Source: Wolbachia endosymbiont (group A) of Rhinocyllus conicus (GTDB lineage Bacteria > Pseudomonadota > Alphaproteobacteria > Rickettsiales > Anaplasmataceae). Taken from it: 64,000 nt of DNA. Made by a program: the position numbers and the translations under genes. The DNA lies in NCBI RefSeq assembly GCF_947250775.1, contig NZ_OX366349.1:124001-188000 (forward strand). Direction: 5' to 3'. The notes beneath the pieces are model-generated. The model was not told the DNA's origin, did no database searches, and saw only the letters and a list, made by a program, of their open reading frames with translations. This document shows, one piece after another, positions 37,484 through 46,963 of the stretch; the stretch's first letter is position 1, and each line of letters starts with the position of its first letter.

Positions 37484-37511
37484 GTCATCCTATGGCTTGA
37501 CCATAGGATCT
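37484..37511. repeat. Hairpin GATCCTATGG type
   Basis: An inverted repeat with arms ATCCTATGG and CCATAGGAT around CTTGA. It has the same loop and flanks (GTCATCC..., ...GGATCTAG) as the AAGTAG/CTACTT hairpins at 14709 and 41208, with different arm sequence. It lies just after the wspB end. Confidence 0.65.
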
Positions 37512-37532
37512 AGTTAAATATAGATCCCAGTG

Positions 37533-38619
37533 GGCTTTGTTGCATAGCAACCGAAAAAATCTGGTGGCTACTGACAAAATTCATTATAAATAACCATTTA
37601 ACTGTTGAAGAAAAAATATGCCACAGAAAATGAAAGTCAGTAACCAAAACGAATATAACAAATTCCTTGAAAAAAGGGGAAATATTTTTCGTTACATCGA
37701 TGAAGCTATCGAAAATTGGTATGAAAATAGTCCAAAAATGCAGGGCGGCAACTATATTTACAGTGATAAAGTCGTAATTTTGGTGCATATAATTGTCAAT
37801 CTTTTTAGAATTGGGTTAAGACAAACGGTGGGGTTTATAAAAGGATATCTGCAACAAATAGGAAAAAATTTGGCAGTTATCAGCTATTCACAAGCATCAA
37901 GAAGGTTTAAAAAACTTAATATTAAGATAAATGATTGCAGGGTTGATAAAAGCAACATGGAAAATATTGAAATTATCATAGATAGCACAAGTATCAGCAT
38001 TTACAGTAACACTCCTGGCCACAGTAAGGAAAACAGTGCAGATAGAAAGTACCGAAGCTACGAGCAAGTAAGAAAGTTACATGTTATGTTAAGTGTGAAT
38101 AGTAAAAAAGCTATAGCTGCAAGATACAGTAATGGCGTCTACTCTGACCACTATGGAGCTTGCGATTTGCTTGAAGAAGTTAATTTTCAGCACAAAATAA
38201 AAGCATTATATGCAGATAGGGCATACGATAGGCACAAACTTTATAAATTGTGTAAGAAATACGATATAAAGACAAAAGTTCTACCAAAAAAGGATGCAGC
38301 AGAACATTCAAAAATAGATTATATGTCTGACAGGAATGCTGCTATTAGGTTAATAAAATTATATGGACAAGATGGTGTAAAAGAGCGGAAAAAGGAAGCA
38401 ATTTATGGAAAGAGATCTTACATAGAAGGATTTTTCTCAAGGTTGAAGCAAGTATTTGGATTTAGCTTTAGGAATAAATCTGAAGTAAATCGTGAAAAAG
38501 AATTACTAATTAAGTGCTATTTGCTCAACAAATTCACTGATATTGGTATGGCTAAATTTGAAATCATTACATAAATTTGTCGTAAACCATCACTGCTTAA
38601 GGTGCTATGCAACAAAGCC
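37533..38619 (+). mobile_element. IS5-family element (IS903-like ends), copy 2
   Basis: 1,087 bp, the same length and ends as copy 1 at 6365-7451, in the opposite orientation. The 9-bp duplication ATCCCAGTG (37524-37532 and 38620-38628) is the reverse complement of the copy 1 target, and again is one arm of the same hairpin. Confidence 0.95.
37618..38574 (+). CDS. IS5-family transposase, copy 2
   Basis: A 318-residue DDE transposase identical to copy 1 except Arg for Trp in KERKKEA. The frame is complete. The near-identity of the two copies indicates recent transposition. Confidence 0.93.
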   Translation: MPQKMKVSNQNEYNKFLEKRGNIFRYIDEAIENWYENSPKMQGGNYIYSDKVVILVHIIVNLFRIGLRQTVGFIKGYLQQIGKNLAVISYSQASRRFKKLNIKINDCRVDKSNMENIEIIIDSTSISIYSNTPGHSKENSADRKYRSYEQVRKLHVMLSVNSKKAIAARYSNGVYSDHYGACDLLEEVNFQHKIKALYADRAYDRHKLYKLCKKYDIKTKVLPKKDAAEHSKIDYMSDRNAAIRLIKLYGQDGVKERKKEAIYGKRSYIEGFFSRLKQVFGFSFRNKSEVNREKELLIKCYLLNKFTDIGMAKFEIIT

Positions 38620-38642
38620 ATCCCAGTGTCACGCACTGGGAT
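38620..38642. repeat. Hairpin ATCCCAGTG-TCACG-CACTGGGAT
   Basis: The hairpin whose left arm was duplicated by IS5 copy 2. Its end runs directly into the 23-bp tandem array. Confidence 0.8.
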
Positions 38643-38755
38643 GACGAGGTAGAGGGTATTGGGATGACGAGGTAGAGGGTACTGGGATGACGAGGTAGAG
38701 GGTACTGGGATGACGAGGTAGAGGGTACTGGGATGACGAGGTAGAGGGTACTGGA
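38641..38755. repeat. 23-bp tandem repeat, five units
   Basis: Five head-to-tail units beginning ATGACGAGGTAGAGGGTA, spaced exactly 23 bases (38641, 38664, 38687, 38710, 38733). The unit starts within the preceding hairpin. Copy number is likely to vary between strains. It lies downstream of prmC. Confidence 0.9.
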
Positions 38756-38804
38756 ATGACATAGGATAATATGGGATGAAGGAGATAATACAAGAAAACA
38801 TTAG

Positions 38805-39644
38805 CTATGTTTTTTGCACAACAATGCACCTCTTCATTCCTGCCAAATCATGTACATATTCCTGAAAAGCTAATTTGTATGAGGGTATTATTTTGTCAAT
38901 ATCATTTTGATCTTCACCTATCTCCAATATTGCAAACCCATTTTTTTTAAGGCACTTTTTCAATATTGGAAAAATACTCAAGTAACAGTTTAAACCATCA
39001 ATTCCACCATCAAGAGCAATTCTTGGTTCCTTTTGCACTTCGGCTTGCAGGTCTTTCAATTTGCTTCTTTTAATATATGGAGGATTACTGATTATAAGAT
39101 CGAATGAACCTCTGCACTCTGTCCATGAGCTTGGAAATATTTTGGCTCTGCTGAGAAGATTATGTTTCTTTGTGTTCTGATAGGCAACTTTGTATGCTTC
39201 CAAGCTTTTTTCAAAACCGATACCAACGGCATATTCATACTCACTAAGTACGGATATCAATAAACAACCTGTGCCTGTACCAAAATCTGCAATTTTTAGT
39301 CTCTGCTTTTTATTTGGGTAATATTTTAACACTGTTGAGATTAATGTTTCACTATCTGGTCTTGGATCCAAAACATGCTGGTTAACTATAAAATTTTTAC
39401 TCCAGAATTCACGATTACCTATTATTTGCGATATTGGATATCTTTCCGCTCTTTTTTTTGTTAATTTCCAAAATAAAAGTTCTTTCTCCATCGGCACTTG
39501 ATCAGCATGGTTCATAATTATGAATGATCTTTCCACTCCAAGTACGTGCTGCATGATGATTTCACAATCTAAATGTGGTGATTCAACTTTATGTGACGAT
39601 AATAACTCCGATCCTTCTTGAATTAAAGTGCTGATTGTTTTCAT
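38805..39644 (-). CDS. prmC: Peptide chain release factor glutamine methyltransferase
   Basis: A 279-residue SAM-dependent enzyme methylating the Gln of the GGQ motif in RF1 and RF2. SAM motif I is DFGTGTGCLLIS (near 116) and the catalytic motif is ISNPPYIK near 186-193. The N-terminal helical domain (LDCEIIMQHVLG) is present. Length is normal. Confidence 0.94.
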   Translation of the reverse strand: MKTISTLIQEGSELLSSHKVESPHLDCEIIMQHVLGVERSFIIMNHADQVPMEKELLFWKLTKKRAERYPISQIIGNREFWSKNFIVNQHVLDPRPDSETLISTVLKYYPNKKQRLKIADFGTGTGCLLISVLSEYEYAVGIGFEKSLEAYKVAYQNTKKHNLLSRAKIFPSSWTECRGSFDLIISNPPYIKRSKLKDLQAEVQKEPRIALDGGIDGLNCYLSIFPILKKCLKKNGFAILEIGEDQNDIDKIIPSYKLAFQEYVHDLAGMKRCIVVQKT

Positions 39645-39782
39645 TATTCTAAAAATGTGTTCCTTTCAGCCAAGAATAGCAATTCCAATTTAGGGTAGCT
39701 GCACTAAATCCAAGTGTCAAGCATGGGTTCTTGCATAACCTAAACAGAAAAAAGGTATTATTTTAGTATAAGCTATAAATAT

Positions 39783-40221
39783 TTAAGAAATTTACCAAAT
39801 GAAAAAAAAGGCAAAAGAAGCCCTAGTCATTGTCTATTTTCAGTATTGGCGTTTTTTAAGTCTTAAACACTGCAATTTAGCTGCTTTTAAATGCAACTCA
39901 CCTTAGTTTAAATGTTTAAGAAATTTACTAAGCAGAAAAAAAGGCAAAAGAAATCCCGTGTTAGCTAGTTGTCACTCTCTAATCCTGCAAATTGGCGTAC
40001 TATACTGTCTTAAACGACTTATAAGCGCGTTTCAGCTTATATAGGTAAAAACCCAGAAATGTTGTGAAGACATAAGGTGCACATAGTGCAAAAAATTAAA
40101 AATAAGACGCCAACTACGTTGTTTTCTTGCTGTTTAATCTGCACAGATGAAGATAACTGAATACCTTCAGTTTCATGATAAGGGGGCTGGCGAAGGGTGT
40201 CAAGTAAGTTTTTTCGTTTCT
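39783..40221. repeat. Long dispersed repeat R, copy 3
   Basis: Collinear with copies at 8971-9400 and 15239-15676. Its right end abuts the stop codon of ispDF, as copies 1 and 2 also end shortly downstream of minus-strand genes (asd and ubiA). Confidence 0.78.
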
Positions 40222-41548
40222 ATTTCCAATAAAAGTTTGTATGCAATAACACAGAAGCATATGCTGCTATTCCTTCATTTCTTCCAAGAGAACCTAATTT
40301 TTCTGCAGTGGTTGCTTTGACATTTACGAATTCATCATCAATCTCTAATGCTTTTGATATGAATTTCTTCATTTCTACTTTGTAAGGCGATATTTTAGGC
40401 TCCTCACAAACTATAGTAATATCTAAATTAGACACGCTGTACCCTTTTTCCTTTGCTTTTTTAGCAGCAAAGTCAAGAAAGTGAGATGAATTGCAATCTT
40501 TCCATTCAGAGGAACTAGGAGGAAAGTGCTCTCCTATGTCGCCACATCCCAGTGCTCCGAGTATTGCATCAACGATTGCATGTATTGCAACATCACCATC
40601 AGAGTGCGCTTCTATTGCCATGTTGTGTTCAATTTTCACACCGCAAATTTTTATAAAGCTCTCAGCACCATTTTGAACTTTAATGAACTTATGTATATCA
40701 TAACCAGTTCCGACACGAAATTTTGGCTCTTCAAAGAGAAGCTTTGCCATATTGATATCCTCTTTTGTGGTTAACTTAAAATTGCTTTTCTCACCTTTAA
40801 TAATCGCAACATGTTTTTTGTGCTCTACCATTAGTGATGAATCGTCAGTAAATTCTTTGTCTGATTGATGGCACGATAATAATTCTTTGAAATTAAAAAT
40901 TTGAGGAGTTTGTATGGCTCTGAGTTTTCCTCTTGAAATCGTAGATTCAACGAAATTATTACCCACCAATGACATAGTGTCTTCGACTTCTATTGCTGGT
41001 ACTACTCCTGTATATTGATCATTAATCATGGACTGAGCCAAGTTATCTATCAGAACATCTGACACAAAAGGCCTACAAGCATCGTGTATAACTACAAAAT
41101 CTGGGTTAATTTTTTGTAAGCTTTCAAGCCCTAGTTTAACTGAATTTTGCCTGTTTTCTCCTCCATATATTGGACTTAGTAATTTAGTATCTACACCTCC
41201 TGTCATCCAAGTAGCTTGACTACTTGGATCCATACTTTCTTTTTTTCTAGATTCCAGCGTCACGCGCTGGAAGGAGTGTACTGCTGATTTTTCACTTAAA
41301 TAATGGTTGGATAAGAGATCCATTGCTTCCCTATAAAAACTTTCATGGTCTCTATTAATTGCTATTCTTATGTAATCTATATATTGGTTAGCCAGAAATC
41401 TTTTAATTGCATGAAATAAAACAGATTTACCTGCAAGTTTTGTATACTGCTTAGGAATTGTGTTACTGCATCTACTGCCTACTCCTGCTGCAACTATTAA
41501 TGCTGCTATTTTGTATTTCTTAAGTCTGTTAGTGTGCATATTTATCAT
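40220..41548 (-). CDS. ispDF: Bifunctional IspD/IspF with in-frame palindrome insert
   Basis: A 442-residue fusion of two non-mevalonate isoprenoid enzymes. IspD (CDP-ME synthase, residues 13-285) starts IAALIVAAGVGSRCSNTIPKQY and contains VVIHDACRPF. IspF (MEcPP synthase, residues 286-442) has GTGYDIHKF, the metal-binding EAHSDGDVAIHAI and TTAEKLGSLGRNEGI. Residues about 88-119 (bases about 41192-41287) are foreign. Their DNA is two intergenic-type hairpins (CCAAGTAG/CTACTTGG and TTCCAGCG/CGCTGGAA) inserted in frame in a loop before GGENRQNSV. The fused form is common in alphaproteobacteria. MINM gives two possible starts. Confidence 0.95.
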   Translation of the reverse strand: MINMHTNRLKKYKIAALIVAAGVGSRCSNTIPKQYTKLAGKSVLFHAIKRFLANQYIDYIRIAINRDHESFYREAMDLLSNHYLSEKSAVHSFQRVTLESRKKESMDPSSQATWMTGGVDTKLLSPIYGGENRQNSVKLGLESLQKINPDFVVIHDACRPFVSDVLIDNLAQSMINDQYTGVVPAIEVEDTMSLVGNNFVESTISRGKLRAIQTPQIFNFKELLSCHQSDKEFTDDSSLMVEHKKHVAIIKGEKSNFKLTTKEDINMAKLLFEEPKFRVGTGYDIHKFIKVQNGAESFIKICGVKIEHNMAIEAHSDGDVAIHAIVDAILGALGCGDIGEHFPPSSSEWKDCNSSHFLDFAAKKAKEKGYSVSNLDITIVCEEPKISPYKVEMKKFISKALEIDDEFVNVKATTAEKLGSLGRNEGIAAYASVLLHTNFYWK

Positions 41549-41632
41549 TTTCAGCGTAAGTGTATAGTAACAAGTTATTTACAGTTTTAAAAAAAGAGTG
41601 TATTATCTTATAAGATATAATACGATGCTAGA

Positions 41633-42541
41633 ATGCACATTACTAAGTGTAATAAAGAAAATGAGATACACCTTATATTCTTTCATGGAATAGGGGATAA
41701 TCATAAAAATGCTCAACAATGCTTACAGCATTTATGTGGCAGAAATAGGCTAAAAGCTATTGCTCATACACATAAATATCCGGCTATATTCCAAAACTAC
41801 ATAACTTATGCTGCAGTTAGCTTTTTGTTCCTCGTGGCATCTGTATCAGCGCCCATTGCAATATTACTACTTATAAGCCCCATAACAGCTGGAGTAGTTG
41901 GTTTAGCAAGCTTAGCTGCTCTAACTTGCATTTTTTTATCCGTAATGCTTATTATTATTCCCTTTATAAATAGAGATCAAAGTTTGCTTAAGCCCTCGAT
42001 AGAAGAAATCAATGAATTAATGGACAAGGGTGTGAGGCCTGAAAACATTATACTTTTTGGCCATTCCTTTGGAGGAGCAGTTGCATCGGCAGTTTTGAAG
42101 CACTTTGCAGACAAAAACGTTAAACTTGGAAGTGTTATTTTTACTAGCACTTTCAGCTCTTTTCATACAGCAATAGGGCATTTTCCGATCCCTCAAGCAA
42201 AAATTTTAAGTATGTTGCCCTCATCCATTTTTAAAAAATTGCTAAAGGCTTTAGATCTAGATTTTGATTTAGTGAACGATATACGAAAGTTGCGAGATGA
42301 GGGAAAATTGAATATGCCAATAATAGTTATTAATAGCAAAAGAGATTACTTAATACCACAACCTGCACAATTGGCGCACGCAATAGAAAATGATGTATTG
42401 CTACGTGGAAAATTGATCAAGATTGTTAATTCGAAAAGGTATGAAGATGATCCACATAACGGAGTTTTATCTAGTCAAGAATTGGGTGAAAATTTGATTG
42501 ACCTAATACTTAATAAAATTGATAAAACAATGAATAGATAG
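41633..42541 (+). CDS. Alpha/beta-hydrolase-like membrane protein
   Basis: A 302-residue protein with the nucleophile elbow GHSFGG near 143-148 (GxSxG), a likely Asp in VINSKRDYLIP and a C-terminal His in DDPHNGVL. Residues 57-110 contain two strong hydrophobic segments inserted before the elbow, so it is probably membrane-anchored. HLIFFHGIGDN near 12-22 is the oxyanion-hole strand. The substrate is unknown; lipase or esterase activity is plausible. Confidence 0.7.
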   Translation: MHITKCNKENEIHLIFFHGIGDNHKNAQQCLQHLCGRNRLKAIAHTHKYPAIFQNYITYAAVSFLFLVASVSAPIAILLLISPITAGVVGLASLAALTCIFLSVMLIIIPFINRDQSLLKPSIEEINELMDKGVRPENIILFGHSFGGAVASAVLKHFADKNVKLGSVIFTSTFSSFHTAIGHFPIPQAKILSMLPSSIFKKLLKALDLDFDLVNDIRKLRDEGKLNMPIIVINSKRDYLIPQPAQLAHAIENDVLLRGKLIKIVNSKRYEDDPHNGVLSSQELGENLIDLILNKIDKTMNR

Positions 42542-42590
42542 TATTTACAATAAACTGTATATTTTTCAGTAAATTGACTATGCTAAACGC

Positions 42591-43664
42591 ATGCAAAAAC
42601 GTCATATAACTATTTGTTTTATACTCCTTTTTATAATAGGGATGTTATTCCTGATGCGTCCTATGATTTTTCCATGTTTAATGTCTATTGTTATTGCATA
42701 TTTGTTTAATCCGCTAGTAGTCAAGTTTGAAAAGTATAGAATACCGCGTTCATGTTCTGTAATTTTTATAATACTTGTTTTATTAATAGCTTTTATACTA
42801 GTTATAACATTTGTTTTACCTATTATATATGTTCAAATTACTTCAATATTAAATTTCTTAGTGAGTAAAGTGCCTTCATTAAAACTTAAAGTAATCCCCT
42901 CTGTATTAGAATTTCTTAATATAAAAATCGAGGATAGCTTATTTGATCACTTATCTAAAAATCTAGCAGAAAATTACAGCGACTATGTATCTTATTTCAT
43001 AAATGCTCTTGATATTGCTAGTAACTTTATAATCCAAGTGTTAAGTTCAAGCTTTAGCTTGATTCACACGGTATCATTAATGGTGATTACTCCTGTAGTG
43101 TTTTTCTATATATTACGTGATTGGCCTTTAATTATAGAAAAAGCTAATAAATTAATTCCTGTTTCTTATAGAGAAAAAGTTGCAAATTATTTTTCCAAAG
43201 TGGATTTCATCATATCTAATTATCTAAAGGGGCAGGTAAATGTATGTATTGTCATGATGGTCTTTTACTCTGTGAGCCTGAGCATAATCGGATTGAAACA
43301 CTCTATTGTTATTGGAATTTTATCAGGAATATTAACGTTCATACCTTACGTAGGACCATTATTATATACCATTATTGGGTTTTTGAGCGCTATTACTCAA
43401 TTTAGTGAATGGTTTGAAAGTGCTGCCGTTTTGCTATTATTTGGTGTTGGACAATTAATAGATTCAAACATATTAGTTCCTTTATTAATAGGAAAAAAAG
43501 TTCATATACATCCAACTGTAATTATTCTGGGAATTACTATATGCGCTTCATATTTTGGATTTACAGGTATATTACTTTTTATTCCAATAATAGCAATGTT
43601 CAATGTATCAGTAGAATATGCAATCAATAAATATTTTAAAAGTGAGCTTTATAAAAACGGCTAA
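42591..43664 (+). CDS. AI-2E (PerM) family membrane permease
   Basis: A 357-residue protein with seven to eight membrane segments and the family motifs: MSIVIAYLFNPLVVKFEK near the N-terminus, VVFFYILRDW near 170, and GILTFIPYVGPLL near 243-256. The family name comes from an autoinducer-2 exporter, but members differ in substrate, so no transport role is claimed. Confidence 0.85.
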   Translation: MQKRHITICFILLFIIGMLFLMRPMIFPCLMSIVIAYLFNPLVVKFEKYRIPRSCSVIFIILVLLIAFILVITFVLPIIYVQITSILNFLVSKVPSLKLKVIPSVLEFLNIKIEDSLFDHLSKNLAENYSDYVSYFINALDIASNFIIQVLSSSFSLIHTVSLMVITPVVFFYILRDWPLIIEKANKLIPVSYREKVANYFSKVDFIISNYLKGQVNVCIVMMVFYSVSLSIIGLKHSIVIGILSGILTFIPYVGPLLYTIIGFLSAITQFSEWFESAAVLLLFGVGQLIDSNILVPLLIGKKVHIHPTVIILGITICASYFGFTGILLFIPIIAMFNVSVEYAINKYFKSELYKNG

Positions 43665-43793
43665 CAGACCTTTTGCATAATCAATTTATGGTAAGAGGAG
43701 AAATGAGCCCAGAATACCTGAGATATTTGAGGAGCGTAAGTAAATTTCTGCGCAAAAATTACTACCAGAAAGAGGTTACGTAAGAGGTTTAAT

Positions 43794-44429
43794 GTGCAAT
43801 TAAATTTATTTAACAACAATCAAGCTGATTATAGTCGGCAAAATTACATCATCTTAGATGAAAATAAGCACATATATAATTCAGTAATTGAGGATTTATC
43901 TTGGAAATCTCTCATTCTTTTTGGACCTAAAAGCTCTGGTAAAACTCATCTTGCTCATATTTGGCAGTCAATAAACGATGCAATTTTTATCAATGTGAAT
44001 AACTTTGTAAGCGAGATTAGGTATAGCGATGCTTTTATTTTAGAAGACGTACAAAACATTAAAGATGAAGAAATGTTATTACATTGTTACAATTACATGA
44101 AAGAAAATGATAAGAAGCTGCTAATCACTTCTTCAATTTCACCAAAAAAACTTAACTTCAAACTAAGAGATTTAAGTTCTCGAATATTATCAACTATCAG
44201 CGTAAAAATTTTGCCTGCAAGCGAAGAATTATTAAGAATCATGCTAATAAAACGATTTTCAGATAAACAGTTAAAAATTGATTTAAAAGTGATTAATTAT
44301 ATTTTAGCAAGAATAGAACGTTCTTTCTATAGCATTGATAAAATTATAGAGAAGATAGATAATGAATCTATAGGGTCAAATGTGACCGTTCCTTTTATTA
44401 GCACTTTATTTAAAAAAGATGCCATTTGA
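43794..44429 (+). CDS. DnaA-like ATPase (Hda type)
   Basis: A 211-residue AAA+ protein. Walker A is GPKSSGKTH near 44-52 and Walker B AFILEDVQNI near 83. It lacks the DNA-binding domain IV of DnaA, as Hda does; Hda promotes DnaA-ATP hydrolysis with the sliding clamp. The N-terminal MQLNLF is a good clamp-binding motif (QLxLF). The start is GTG, because the ATG two bases earlier leads to an immediate stop. Confidence 0.82.
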   Translation: MQLNLFNNNQADYSRQNYIILDENKHIYNSVIEDLSWKSLILFGPKSSGKTHLAHIWQSINDAIFINVNNFVSEIRYSDAFILEDVQNIKDEEMLLHCYNYMKENDKKLLITSSISPKKLNFKLRDLSSRILSTISVKILPASEELLRIMLIKRFSDKQLKIDLKVINYILARIERSFYSIDKIIEKIDNESIGSNVTVPFISTLFKKDAI

Positions 44430-44634
44430 TTTCTTCTTTTGTAAAGGTATATATTAAAAATTTATTAACACCCATAACACTAACGTAATTGAAATCTCTA
44501 TCTGTCCATGTTAGAATTATAATAAATGTTATGTTATAATAAATATAGATAGATACAGCTAAGAAGTATTCTATATTTATAGTAGAGCTCACTTTATAAG
44601 GTGTTTTTTATAGATTTGACGTTATAATTTAACT

Positions 44635-44805
44635 ATGATAAGAGTAAGATTAAATTTAAAAAAAAGGTTAAAGCAAAGGTTTGTGATGTTCACTCTATTG
44701 ATAAATGCCTTATTTGTCTCATATTTTCTCATAAGACACATAGGAAACACTTCCAATCAAATTATAGCCAAAGAAATAAATATAGGAGCTGATAATGAAA
44801 AATAA
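44635..44805 (+). CDS. Small membrane protein, 56 residues, overlapping the Xer gene
   Basis: An ATG at 44635 opens a 56-codon frame: a strongly basic N-terminus (RVRLNLKKRLKQRF), one membrane helix (VMFTLLINALFVSYFLI) and a short polar tail. It ends 11 bases inside the downstream recombinase gene, a spacing typical of translational coupling. The layout recalls small division proteins such as FtsB/FtsL, but I see no diagnostic motif. It may be a chance frame. Confidence 0.45.
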   Translation: MIRVRLNLKKRLKQRFVMFTLLINALFVSYFLIRHIGNTSNQIIAKEINIGADNEK

Positions 44806-45781
44806 ACAGTCGCAAAATAAAAAAGAAAATCTTTACATAACATATTACATAGATGCTTTGGCTTCAGAGAGGTCCGCTACACAAAATACTCTGGAAAGTT
44901 ATCGTTCGGATTTACACCAGTTTGAAGAATTTTTATTAGAAAGCGGCACTACCTTGGTTGGCGTAAACAAAACCAATATTAAAGATTATGTGAAATATCT
45001 ATGTACACAAAAAAAATATAAAAGTAGCTCTATATCAAGAAAAATATCCGCTATGAAAAATTTCTATAAGTGTCTATTTAATGACGGAATAATAGATTTT
45101 AATCCAGCACCGGCTAATGATGCTGAATTAAAGAATCCAAAAGTTTCTCGTCCTTTGCCTAAGTATTTAAGTGTCGAAGAAATATTTTTGCTAATGGACG
45201 CAGTGAGAAAATCAGCAAGCGAATCGAATAAAGAGATAAGCAGTAAAAGGCTATGTGCGATTTTAGATATCCTTTACTCTTCTGGAATGCGTGTTTCTGA
45301 ACTAATTGATATGAAGTTATGTGAAGTGTCACATTTAATAAACAGTAATAACAAAGAATGCTATATAATAATAAAAGGAAAAAGTGGTAGAGAGAGGCAA
45401 ATTCTTTTTAATGAACAAGCATTGCAGAGCCTTAGAAATTATTTATCAGTTCGTGACAATCTGATCCCTAACGAAAAGGAATCCGATTGGCTATTCCCAG
45501 GTGATAAACCTAATAAACCAATTACAAGGCAGAGGGTCGGTCAATTAATGAAGGAGTTAGCAAGAAAATGCAATATTGATGAAAATAAGATCTCTCCACA
45601 CGTGATTAGGCATTCTTTTGCTACCCATCTACTGGATAGCGGAGCAAATATTGTGTTGATACAGAAAGTTCTTGGCCATACTAACCTTTCTACAACACAA
45701 ATATATACTCATATTGCTAACGAAAAGTTAAAGGACAAATTAGCTGATTCGCATCCTATTACTCAGATGATCAATAATTAA
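44795..45781 (+). CDS. Tyrosine recombinase XerC/XerD
   Basis: A 328-residue site-specific recombinase that resolves chromosome dimers at dif. The N-terminal SAM-like domain contains TLESYRSDLHQFEEFL. The catalytic residues are in SSGMRVSEL (Arg, near 167), KGKSGRERQI (Lys), HVIRHSFATHLL (His and Arg, near 269-272), LGHTNLSTTQIYTHI (His and the nucleophile Tyr, near 295-304). Both XerC and XerD fit; length slightly favours XerD. Confidence 0.92.
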   Translation: MKNKQSQNKKENLYITYYIDALASERSATQNTLESYRSDLHQFEEFLLESGTTLVGVNKTNIKDYVKYLCTQKKYKSSSISRKISAMKNFYKCLFNDGIIDFNPAPANDAELKNPKVSRPLPKYLSVEEIFLLMDAVRKSASESNKEISSKRLCAILDILYSSGMRVSELIDMKLCEVSHLINSNNKECYIIIKGKSGRERQILFNEQALQSLRNYLSVRDNLIPNEKESDWLFPGDKPNKPITRQRVGQLMKELARKCNIDENKISPHVIRHSFATHLLDSGANIVLIQKVLGHTNLSTTQIYTHIANEKLKDKLADSHPITQMINN

Positions 45782-45836
45782 ACTTATTGCTTTTAATTTG
45801 TAGTAAAGTTAAATTCAAATAAGTTTATGTGAGTTT

Positions 45837-46562
45837 GTGATTTCAAGTTTATTGTTTAATTTCTTCCTTATATTATGGGAAGTATTCTATACTTTAATTG
45901 CTCTCCCTGTAATTTTCTTTCCTGAGTATGTAATAACCATTTTCCTCGTCTGTTCGGTGAGAGTTGTATTATTCATGCTGCGTTTATTATGTGGCATTAA
46001 ATATGAAGTGAGGGGAATGGAAAACATTCCTAAGCAACCTTTTATCATTGCATCTAAACACCAATCTCCATTTGAAACATTTATTTTTATACTACTATTT
46101 AGAAAAGCGGTTTTTATTTTAAAACGTGAATTGAAATGGATTCCATTCATTGGTTTACATCTTATAGCGCTGAAAATGATTTTTATTAACCGTTCAGATG
46201 GTATCAGTTCTATACGCCATATAATTAAACTAGCAAAAATGCGTATAAAAGAAAATAGAAGCATAATAATATTTCCTGAAGGTACAAGAACGACTATAAA
46301 CCAAAATATAAAATATCAACCAGGTATTGCTGCTTTATATAGCGTATTATCTGTTCCTGTGTTACCGGTTGCTTTAAACACTGGTTTGTTTTGGCCAAAA
46401 AGCATACTTTCTCTGAGAAAGAATCCCGGAAAGGCAGTAATAGAAATATTGCCCCCAATATATCCTGGGTTAAACAAAAATGAATTCTTGCAAAGTTTAG
46501 AAAAAATTATTGAAGAGAGAAGCAGTAGATTAACCATAGAAAAAACTGATATTGCAAATTAA
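45837..46562 (+). CDS. plsC: 1-acyl-sn-glycerol-3-phosphate acyltransferase
   Basis: A 241-residue membrane acyltransferase making phosphatidic acid. The catalytic motif is KHQSPFE (near 75-81), an HX4E variant of the usual HX4D, and the second motif is FPEGTR near 145. N-terminal hydrophobic segments anchor it. The start is GTG. It is followed by rpsT on the same strand. Confidence 0.88.
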   Translation: MISSLLFNFFLILWEVFYTLIALPVIFFPEYVITIFLVCSVRVVLFMLRLLCGIKYEVRGMENIPKQPFIIASKHQSPFETFIFILLFRKAVFILKRELKWIPFIGLHLIALKMIFINRSDGISSIRHIIKLAKMRIKENRSIIIFPEGTRTTINQNIKYQPGIAALYSVLSVPVLPVALNTGLFWPKSILSLRKNPGKAVIEILPPIYPGLNKNEFLQSLEKIIEERSSRLTIEKTDIAN

Positions 46563-46613
46563 CAAAAAAACTTTATAATTAAAAAAAAAGTACAGTATTT
46601 TAGGTATTAATAT

Positions 46614-46883
46614 ATGGCAAATCATAAGAGTGCTAAAAAAATGATAAAGGTAATAGCAAAGCGCACTTTAATAAATAAGATGCGGAAAAGTAAAACTCGC
46701 ACCGCTATTAGAAAATTGGTTGATATAATCAAGTCTGGCGACAAAGAAAATGTTGTTCTGGCATTTCGGAATGCTGAATCTAATTTACACAAGTGTGTGA
46801 ATAAAGGTGTTATTCATAGGAATACTGCTGCGCGTAAAATAAGTCGCTTAAATGCAAAAGTAAAAGCATTGATGACCGCTTAA
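46614..46883 (+). CDS. rpsT: 30S ribosomal protein S20
   Basis: An 89-residue basic, fully helical protein with the typical start MANHKSAKKM and the end motif (GVIHRNTAARKISRLNAKVKAL). It binds 16S rRNA at the base of the body. Length is standard. A GC-poor gap separates it from gltA. Confidence 0.96.
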   Translation: MANHKSAKKMIKVIAKRTLINKMRKSKTRTAIRKLVDIIKSGDKENVVLAFRNAESNLHKCVNKGVIHRNTAARKISRLNAKVKALMTA

Positions 46884-46963
46884 TACGGTTAATGTAAAGT
46901 TAACTGTATTAATATATACTCTTCAGTTTGTATATTCTGTATAAAATTTAAGTAGCTTAAGTG

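Noticed and set aside
43665..43793. Possible IS remnant (CAGACCTTTTGCATAATC, resembling an IS5-type end) before the Hda-like gene
   Set aside because: Only one end-like sequence is present, with no second end, duplication or transposase sequence, so it cannot be supported.
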